From NCBI GenBank assembly GCA_047967505.1, contig CM106540.1: 64,000 bases of DNA; one strand, written 5' to 3'. A program made the position numbers and the translations under genes. Shown piece by piece: positions 57,508 to 64,000 of this stretch. Position 1 is the first letter of the stretch. Every line of letters begins with the position of its first letter. The DNA is from Dipteris shenzhenensis. Taxonomy: Eukaryota > Polypodiophyta > Polypodiopsida > Gleicheniales. The notes under the pieces are model-generated. The model ran no database searches and was not told the origin of the DNA. It was given only the letters and a program-made list of their open reading frames with translations.

Positions 57508-57928
57508 TGCTAATCTGAGCATGCAAATTAAATGGTCCCTCATGAAAAGTCATTGTTATTATAGTTTGATTTCGACTCAATGCTAATCTGACCTTGTGAA
57601 CTAGATGGCCCCTCATGCAAAGCCATTGTTATTATAGTCAAATGAAGAAAGGAAAGATCAAACAGGACATTAGATTAGCATTGAGATGGTTCATCAAATT
57701 GTAATAGTTCTCGGTCATAAGAACAAGAACTATTGTTATTACAGTTTGATAAACCGATTGAATGCTAATCTAAGCTTGTGAACTAGATGGTTCCTCATGC
57801 AAAGTCATTGTTATTATAGTCTCATTCTAGCTCAATGCTAATTTGAGCCAATGAATTAGATGGTGCCTCATGCAAATCATTGTTATTATAGTTTTTGATT
57901 TTGACTGAATGCTAATCCGAAACATGAA
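57508..57928. repeat. ~70-bp repeat array, five units, upstream of the SET ORF
   Basis: The unit AATGCTAATCTGA...GAACTAGATGG...CCTCATGCAAAGTCATTGTT followed by ATTATAGT recurs at about 57511, 57581, 57758, 57832 and (partial) 57907. The last unit runs into the SET reading frame. Confidence 0.9.
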
Positions 57929-57949
57929 TTGCCCATACCCATTGAGCAC

Positions 57950-58396
57950 ATGTTCGAAATGAATGGCATCCATTATGAAGTAAAGAAATCAACAATACCT
58001 GGGGCAAGATATGGTCTTTTTGTACATACGAGCATCAAGAAGAAACAAGATTTGATGGTATATAATGGTCCAAAGTATGATTATAATACTTGGAGATCTC
58101 CCCTCAAGTTTTTCCCAAGGATGAAGACTTATGGAATGTTTGAAGATCCATTCATTGAGCCATTGACAGATGTGAAATGTATTGTGGGAGATGTGTTGTA
58201 TGGAAACATTGCTGGATATATAAATAGCTCAATGTATTATAAAGAAAGAACAAATGTTATATTTGTATACATCCCTAAACTACCACCTTGGGCTCAAAAG
58301 TCACAAGGAGATTTGAGTGCCCATGGCTACATTACTGTGCAAACCATAAAGGATATCTCCTTTGGAGATGAGTTACCTTGTGAGTATGAATACTAG
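57950..58396 (+). CDS. Compact SET-domain protein (putative lysine methyltransferase)
   Basis: 148 residues from ATG 57950; the open frame extends to a TTG at 57929 but no earlier ATG is in frame. Almost the whole protein is a SET domain: start PGARYGLFVHTSIKKKQDLM then VYNG; middle GNIAGYINSS, at the place of the (N)HS motif that binds the methyl donor; end VQTIKDISFGDELPCEYEY, matching the ELxxDY motif. SET enzymes transfer methyl groups from S-adenosylmethionine to lysine. No pre-SET or post-SET Cys cluster is visible. The usual His of NHS is Ser, so activity is uncertain. After the TAG stop, another 22 codons stay open (YGIINDYVKRCG), suggesting the stop may be a later mutation. Flanked by tandem repeats on both sides. 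Confidence 0.75.
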   Translation: MFEMNGIHYEVKKSTIPGARYGLFVHTSIKKKQDLMVYNGPKYDYNTWRSPLKFFPRMKTYGMFEDPFIEPLTDVKCIVGDVLYGNIAGYINSSMYYKERTNVIFVYIPKLPPWAQKSQGDLSAHGYITVQTIKDISFGDELPCEYEY

Positions 58397-58519
58397 TATG
58401 GAATTATTAATGATTATGTTAAACGATGTGGTGCAAAATTGGCTATGTGTCAATGGTTTTGATTATATTTAGCACAAGAAAGCAATTTAAAAAAAGGTTT
58501 TTATCAAGACCACGTCTCT

Positions 58520-58573
58520 GAGTTTCATGAGCTCTATTGTGATGGAGAGTTTCATGAGCTCTATTGTGATGGA
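58520..58573. repeat. Perfect 27-bp tandem duplication
   Basis: GAGTTTCATGAGCTCTATTG... at 58520-58546 and 58547-58573. Confidence 0.95.
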
Positions 58574-58587
58574 ACGGTGTTTTTGAA

Positions 58588-58820
58588 CACCACATTTACA
58601 TAATGGATGTCAAAGCTCTAGCATAATCCTATTGCATATGTCAATACTGCAATTTATCAACATAGAAACATATGCATTTGGCATTAATTTGATACATCTA
58701 ATATACCAAATAAAAATTGATAGTTGTTGCAAGTTTAATTTTGTTTTTGATCACCACATTTATATGATGGATGTCAAAGATCTATAACAATCCTATTGCA
58801 TATATCAATACTGCAATTTA
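58588..58820. repeat. ~69-bp direct repeat, spacing 164 bp
   Basis: CACCACATTTAYATRATGGA to TCAATACTGCAATTTA occurs at 58588-58656 and 58752-58820 with a few differences. Confidence 0.9.
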
Positions 58821-59738
58821 ATTTACTCCAATGAATCTTCTTAACGCAACGTCTATAAATTGGCTTTTGTTTGTGGTTTCGATGCATATGAAACAACAAA
58901 CATCTTTCTTTCACTAGCAAATCAACAAATGTTTTGGCCATGGAGCCATGTTCACATCTATTAAGGCCTTTTGCCATAGCAACATACGGAAGCTTGTTGC
59001 TTGGGTTCTAGGAATTGGGAAAGTATTATGCATGGTCTAGTCTCCCCCAACATAATTGAAACTTGGGTCCTCAATGGAGCTAATGTTTTAATAAAAAACA
59101 TCAAATTTTACTTTTGAAGTGACTATATTTTATTTCGTGGGAATTGGGATTTCCCAAATTCTCTAATATAGTATTCTTTTGCCATGTCTATATTAGCCCA
59201 CCCACGTTCCCAACCTAATCCCATACCCACATTAGCCATCCAGCCCCATGTGGGCGTAATTTTGTCCTATCAAGACACGTGCTCTTGCTTTTTATTAGCC
59301 TTTCTATCTTGATCTCTATATCTGTAATCTTCATGGAAATGCCACCATTTTGAACCCTTTGGATCATCAGTCATTGCTTAATCAGACGATAATGTCCCCA
59401 ACATGATGGGCAGGGAAGCCTTTGCTAATGCGCTAATGCACATCTTTTTTGTTCAATAGCTTTTGTAGTAGGTTACATTGACAACATTGATGCACAATGG
59501 GCAAAGGATATTGCGTAATCTCTTACAATATTGGCCAACAATGCATGTTGTTTTTGTTCCTAGGTTTGTAGTAGGTTTAAGTCACAAAATTGATGTACAA
59601 TTCGCAAAGGGTATTAACTTTGTCTTTAAACATTCCTCTATCTAATGTATGCCAAGTGGCCATGTGCAGGCACTTGAGTTTAGGGGCCAACTCATGTTTG
59701 AGCTTTCTCCTTTGTCTCTGGCTTTAGCTTGTGGCTTG

Positions 59739-59781
<43 letters not shown>

Positions 59782-60172
59782 GATTGATTGTCTTAAATTA
59801 GACAAAGGTACTGTTATTTATCCATCAGATTAAGGTTGTTTTCTTATAATCTTATATATAAATAAATAAATATAGCCTAACTTGGTACCGCTTTAGTCGG
59901 CCATAGTGTGCTATTTAAGGTGTGCATAAGGATATAAATATAAATACACACACACACATGCATGCATGCATATTTAAAGATATATCTTTATAAGTATATA
60001 TAATTAACCCACCATATATAAGTATCATTAAAAGTATTTTTATCATTTTTAAAGAGTTATATTTGCATGTATATATATATAAATAAATAAATACACACAC
60101 ACACACTATAACCTTGGGGATCCTTGTGATCAATGGGTGCACATATAGTTTTACACACTTTAATGGCTCTAC
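58821..60172. other. No supported gene; (GT)n and (CA)n microsatellites
   Basis: (GT)n at about 59740-59777, CA runs near 59945-59958 and 60092-60106, and TA-rich repeats at 59985-60090. No coding signal. Confidence 0.5.
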
Positions 60173-60619
60173 ATGGAGGCAGGAAGAGTATGGGGGGTAT
60201 TTGGAAGAATTGGGAATTGTTCACTTGATTTGTTTCATTTTCCTCTCGAACGAAGAGCATTCACACCTTACTTGTTCCATTTGTCCCATCCCATTAACAT
60301 TTTTGTTGGGATGGAGATGGGATGTGGCATTAGGTGTATTATGGAGAGGGAAATATTTGATGACCCTTGCACACCATCAATGCCTACTAACCTTTTGTGT
60401 ATTGGGACCACCATTGCATGGGAATATGGGTTAGAAGGACCACCATGTATAGTGTACTTGAGACATATGACTAGTGTGCATGGTGGAAGGACGTATCTAA
60501 TTTTTATGGAGGAATGGGGCTCTAATGTCCATTGGAGGAATGGAGATCTAGTAAATATTATTCCTTGGATTAGAGAGATGAGAGATGAAGGACTCACAAG
60601 AGACATAAAAAAGGATTGA
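60173..60619 (+). CDS. Hypothetical ORF, 148 residues, unrecognised
   Basis: An uninterrupted frame from ATG 60173 with balanced composition (CIGTTIAWEYGLEGPPCIVY; GGRTYLIFMEEWGSNVHW; WIREMRDEGLTRDIKKD). It is better than chance frames nearby and has a charged C-terminus typical of a real protein. Hydrophobic/aromatic-rich, Cys scattered, no signal peptide, no known motif. It lies 1.8 kb downstream of the SET ORF on the same strand. It could be an exon, a transposon-borne gene remnant, or a chance frame; the overlapping +1-frame reading (60114-60434) weakens the case. Confidence 0.35.
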   Translation: MEAGRVWGVFGRIGNCSLDLFHFPLERRAFTPYLFHLSHPINIFVGMEMGCGIRCIMEREIFDDPCTPSMPTNLLCIGTTIAWEYGLEGPPCIVYLRHMTSVHGGRTYLIFMEEWGSNVHWRNGDLVNIIPWIREMRDEGLTRDIKKD

Positions 60620-61541
60620 AGATATTGCATGTACTTACTCATGTTAGAGGGAATCTAATGTGAAAAGATCAAATGTGGATATGTTTTAAGTATTAGGGAA
60701 ATTGTGTGTTCTTTTTTGTTTGTTTCATGACTTTGTTATGCACCCGTATGCATCATAGATTGTCCCTGAAATGAAAAGTATTGTCAATATATACTATTAC
60801 AAGATTAGCTAAGAAATTTGCTTCCATGGAGACCAACTTGGTCTAGTTGTGATGGTTATTAGGACCAATCTTCTTGTGTAGAAAAGTGAAACGTGATAAA
60901 TCAACAATCTTATTACATTCTTAAATAGCTCTAGTAGATCCAGGGCTCCAACATCATTTGACATAGCTTCCAACTATCTAATATGTCAGATATAGATAGT
61001 AAAGGTAAGTTTTTGCTAACTATTTGATATATCATATATGAAAAAGAAAGGGAATGTCTTGTTGGTGGACATATTTGACAACTAGCTAAGTGGAGAATTG
61101 AACATAATACACTTTGCAATATCAAATAACAACCTAGATCCCTTGCTCAATATCGTTCAACATGAGTACCAGCCATAGCTAATTGCATACTTTTTTTTCA
61201 AAACATTGCATATGTAATAGTGATACATGGGACAATAATCTACCTAGAACATTGCATTTGAATGGTAGTATAATGTGCAATATAGAACTATTTAGCTAGC
61301 TGAATTTCCAACATGGACCAATAAGCTATCTCGAACAGCATTTAACATAGGCATTAGGTAACTAACCCATACTTAAAATCAAATATGAACATCATGTATC
61401 CACAAATGAGCACACCATTCTAGCCTACAATATGTTTATTATATATTGAAATCATATGCCAAGGTAGCTGATAGAAGTGAGTAAGAAAGGACATGAAGCC
61501 AGTCAACTAGGTCTTATGTCAAGTAATGGGACAAGAGACAA
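60620..61541. other. No supported gene
   Basis: AT-rich; short frames only. Words GTACCAG, AGCTATC and ACATTGCAT repeat loosely. 3' flank of the minus-strand ORF to the right. Confidence 0.4.
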
Positions 61542-62279
61542 CTAGCAAGCTAGCTCCACCTTTTCATTACTTGTACCTTCTACAGTCTTGTAAACCTTCC
61601 CACAATGCTTCTCAATCATATCAATCTTCAATTGTAACCGTGCCTCCTTTTTCCTTGCCCATGTGCATATTTTACAAATGGCCCACTTTGGTGCATCCCT
61701 AGTGTCCACTTGTTCTACGTCTAACCAAGGATATTTGTCTACCCAATCTTCTTGAAAATTCCTACAAATATCCCAACCTCTCTTTCTCTTCTGCTGCTTA
61801 CTTGAAGAGTTGCAATTTTGTGATGCATTCTCAATGGCTTCTTCAGTTGGTGTTGACATTGATGATACTGTTTCTAACATTTTTCCACTTTCCAATCCGG
61901 TTAAATCCACTACATCATTATTTGTCAATGATGTGCCAGTTGATGAATTTTCAATTCCAATTGCATTCCCTTGATTACAATTTTGTGATCCTATCTTCCA
62001 TGCTTCCAAGACTTGAAAACTCAAATCCCTATTAAAACTATCATCTTTAAGCAGTGATCTAGAACATTGATTTCTAGCATGATGCATTGTGCCCAAAGCA
62101 TGTTCAGGAGTCCCATAAACTGCTTCATGATTCATGGATGATGAACTTGAGAGTAAATTCTCTGGTGTACTTGATGTTGTAAACATGTTTATATTAGTGC
62201 CCAATGATGTAGAAGGTAATAAGAAAGATGTCATTTTTGTATTTTTCTCTAGAGCTTGAACTTTCTTCTTTCTTTCCAT
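61542..62279 (-). CDS. hAT-transposase-like zinc-finger N-terminal protein
   Basis: 245 residues, ATG at 62279, no internal stop. Residues 1-165 are low-complexity, Ser/Asn-rich, with a basic patch KQQKRKRGWD at 161-170. Residues 173-230 hold RNFQEDWVDKYPWLDVEQVD, then WAICKICTWARK and MIEKHCGKVYKT: C202, C205 and H225 fit a BED/TTF-type zinc finger like that at the start of hAT-related transposases (ZNF862/DUF4371 type, with FQxxWxxxFPWL). The catalytic RNase H-like domain and hAT dimerisation region do not follow: the frame ends at VELAC and no relatives are seen to the left. Either a domesticated DNA-binding fragment, first exon of a longer gene, or truncated transposon. Confidence 0.55.
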   Translation of the reverse strand: MERKKKVQALEKNTKMTSFLLPSTSLGTNINMFTTSSTPENLLSSSSSMNHEAVYGTPEHALGTMHHARNQCSRSLLKDDSFNRDLSFQVLEAWKIGSQNCNQGNAIGIENSSTGTSLTNNDVVDLTGLESGKMLETVSSMSTPTEEAIENASQNCNSSSKQQKRKRGWDICRNFQEDWVDKYPWLDVEQVDTRDAPKWAICKICTWARKKEARLQLKIDMIEKHCGKVYKTVEGTSNEKVELAC

Positions 62280-62535
62280 TGTAAGTACTTGTTTAAAAAA
62301 TTATGTCTTTATTAGTTGAGCATAAAATAGAACATAATTTATTTTCTCTAAACACATGCTGAAAAAATAGCATAATAATTCTTATCCTTATAAAATTATG
62401 TGCACTTCAAGTGCGGTGCAAATCAAGTATAACACATCTTCCAAGAGAAGAAATACTTTAATTTATTTTCATACAAATCTACTATATGAATACAAAATGA
62501 ATAGAAGTCCACCACATGAATACAACAACAAGATA

Positions 62536-62709
62536 TTGCTAGCTTCAAAGCAACATTCATCTCATCAAGGGGCCGCATTGCTAGACTTGCATTACATCCA
62601 AAGCAACATTCAAAGGTAGACTGAGTATATTTTCTATGTTGCTAGCTTCAAAGCAACATTCATCTCATCAAGGCGCCGCATTGCTAGACTTGCATTACAT
62701 CCAAATGTT
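62536..62709. repeat. 103-bp tandem duplication
   Basis: TTGCTAGCTTCAAAGCAACA starts at 62536 and 62639. About 70 bp match with a single difference (GGGGCC against GGCGCC). The right copy encodes the last codons of the kinase-like frame. Confidence 0.9.
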
Positions 62710-63060
62710 GATAGGATACTATAGGTATCCATAAGTGCTATTCTCTCTATAGAGTTCTCAGTCATCATCTTTTCAAAGGCATGTTTTTTAATACACTTTA
62801 ATAGTGCACTATCAGGCATGTGGCGAGACTGTTCAAAATACCCAACTGCATCTTCCCAAAACTGTATAATCTCTGTAATTATCCATCCTAATGCATATAT
62901 GTCTGACTGAGGGCTATACACACCTCTCCTAGAAAAACACTGAAGCTCAGGTGCAAACCACTTTTTTCATGCATGCTCTTGCTCTTTTTTTGGATCTGAG
63001 TCAAGGAGATCAACTGCTAGAACATGGAAATGTTGAAACCGTTGGCATAAAGTCTCACTT
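62634..63060 (-). pseudogene. Protein kinase C-lobe remnant
   Basis: Minus strand. KKWFAPELQCFSRRG carries the APE motif (subdomain VIII). Then VYSPQSDIYALGWIITEIIQFW is subdomain IX, in which the invariant Asp (SDIYALG) is kept. A helical tail to MRRLDEMNVALKLAT ends at TAG 62634. An in-frame TGA lies just before KKWFAPE (near 62968), and upstream (DLLDSDPKKEQ) the DFG and catalytic-loop motifs are not recognisable. The remnant therefore covers only the second half of the catalytic domain. The family is not identifiable. Confidence 0.6.
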
Positions 63061-63489
63061 GCATATTTCTCATCCAAATAGCTCCTTGCTTGCTTAATAT
63101 TTTGGTTGCTTGCTCATCCAAATAGCTCCTTCCCTCCCTGCATGGTGTGGTCTTTTCCTTTCTTCACGATGACTGTTGTTTTTTCACTCGATTGATTTTC
63201 TTCTTAGTTGCATGATCTTGGGCTAGTTCCTTACGTTCACGCATCCTCTTCTACTTGATCATTGGTCTCGTTGAGCAGATTCTCCTCTTTACTTAACTTT
63301 GGAGCTATAGTTGCCCTTCTTTAATTCACGCACGTTGCTAACTTTGATCTTCTTGCAGCTTTCTTGGAGCTCTTTCTTTGCATCATTTTGCACATTATTG
63401 CACTTCATGCTTATTTTATGTTGTTACTTTCGTTCTCCTTTTGCTCACTACTCTGTACGCCATTTGAGCTTCCTTGTGCGTCATCATCT
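63061..63489. other. No supported gene
   Basis: Short frames; TGCTTGCTCATCCAAATAGC recurs in part near 63070 and 63110. Nothing that links to the P450 fragment. Confidence 0.4.
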
Positions 63490-64000
63490 ACCTCTTTGGC
63501 TAGAAGGAGAGGAGCTCCAAAAGATGTACACACTACAACTCCTCACCGTGAAGAAAATACAAATGTTTGAGCACGCTCAAAGCGAAGAGATATCTTATAC
63601 GCTATGAAACTTTGAGCAGAGAACCAACAAGGGATATTATGTCATGGAGATGAATAAACTTGCATTCAATATGGTTGGAAACATCTTGGCGCACATTTTG
63701 TTTAGTAAGCAAGCCTTCGGGTCTTATGCAGAAGCTTCCATCTTCAAGGATATGCTTCTAGAAATAAGCGTCTTGTCTGGAGCTCCATTGATTGGGGATG
63801 TCATTCCATATCTCCATTGGCTAGATGTGCCAAGATATAAGAAATGAATGGATAATCTAGCTCAAAGGCTTGATGCATTTTTTGGAAGATTACTTGTTGA
63901 GTGCAAGAGCGAGAAGAAAGGGCTAAGCAATGACTCCCTCCCAGCCAACTCCCAGCCAACCTCACAAATCTCTGAGAAAGACACGTCGAAGCAATATAAA
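63490..64000 (+). pseudogene. Cytochrome P450 fragment (A-type), runs off the window
   Basis: One reading frame throughout. EELQKMYTLQLLTVKKIQMF is the helix C region (usual WRELRK). Then FEHAQSEEISYTL, TGA (63605-63607), EMNKLAFNMVGNILAHILFS, KDMLLEISVLSGAPLIGDVIP, YLHWLDVPRYKK (the conserved D.P.L.WLD loop), TGA (63845-63847), and DNLAQRLDAFFGRLL with a linker to the end. Both TGA codons stand where this family has Arg, so CGA to TGA changes are likely. The N-terminal anchor and helices A-B are missing on the left. Helix I, ExxR and the heme Cys would lie beyond the window. Plant P450s of this kind oxidise specialised metabolites at the ER. Non-functional here. Confidence 0.85.

Noticed and set aside
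1-64000. CRISPR arrays, bacterial operons or prophage features
   Set aside because: The repeats are tandem or transposon-type without spacer regularity. Introns, chromoviruses and WRC domains show plant nuclear DNA.
1-64000. Functional tRNA or rRNA genes
   Set aside because: Only tRNA-like words were seen (49589-49660 and near 39500 and 51400). None folds into a full cloverleaf with a sound D and T arm.

Overview
This is eukaryotic nuclear DNA, almost certainly from a land plant with a large, repeat-rich genome. The reasons are Ty1/copia and Ty3/gypsy chromovirus retroelements with plant-type initiator-tRNA(Met) primer sites, a gene with plant-specific WRC zinc domains, A-type plant cytochrome P450 remains, Tourist-like MITEs, and very little coding DNA. 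I cannot fix the lineage. Compact SET ORFs and the LINE types could fit a non-flowering plant (fern, lycophyte, gymnosperm), but that is a weak inference.

Layout. 1-3.3 kb: decayed copia element on the minus strand carrying an exact 374-bp tandem duplication. 4.5-5.3 kb: LINE reverse-transcriptase remnant. 5.3-12.9 kb: mostly non-coding, with pyrimidine-rich and GA-rich simple repeats. 12.9-16.2 kb: plus-strand copia gag-pol pseudogene lacking RNase H, followed by an isolated minus-strand LTR with primer site (16.57-16.95 kb). 18.9-23.7 kb: patchwork of Ty3 chromodomain, copia and Ty3 integrase pieces joined to one another. 25.9-27 kb: dense microsatellite cluster with inverted and direct duplications. 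31.0-34.9 kb: the one convincing intact host gene, minus strand, about 1147 residues in the proposed three-exon model, with a putative winged helix and four WRC domains; a GA/CT-rich upstream region and a minisatellite follow.

36.5-40.0 kb and 48.1-55.0 kb: two direct copies of an unclassified non-coding repeat. The second copy carries two clean insertions: a 369-bp MITE with TTA target duplications and a 3-kb segment holding a LINE. Between the copies lies a structurally complete Ty3 chromovirus (42969-47427) with 368-bp LTRs, GTAAG target duplications, primer site and polypurine tract. Its protease and RT core are deleted, so gag is fused in frame to the RT C-terminal part. 57.1-58.8 kb: compact SET-domain ORF between tandem-repeat arrays. 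60.2-64 kb: unknown ORF, hAT-like zinc-finger ORF, kinase remnant and a P450 pseudogene running off the end.

The genes do not form a pathway. The window reads as one regulatory gene inside layered, deletion-prone transposon debris. Four of the retroelement copies have lost the RT catalytic core, and several have been joined into chimeric ORFs.
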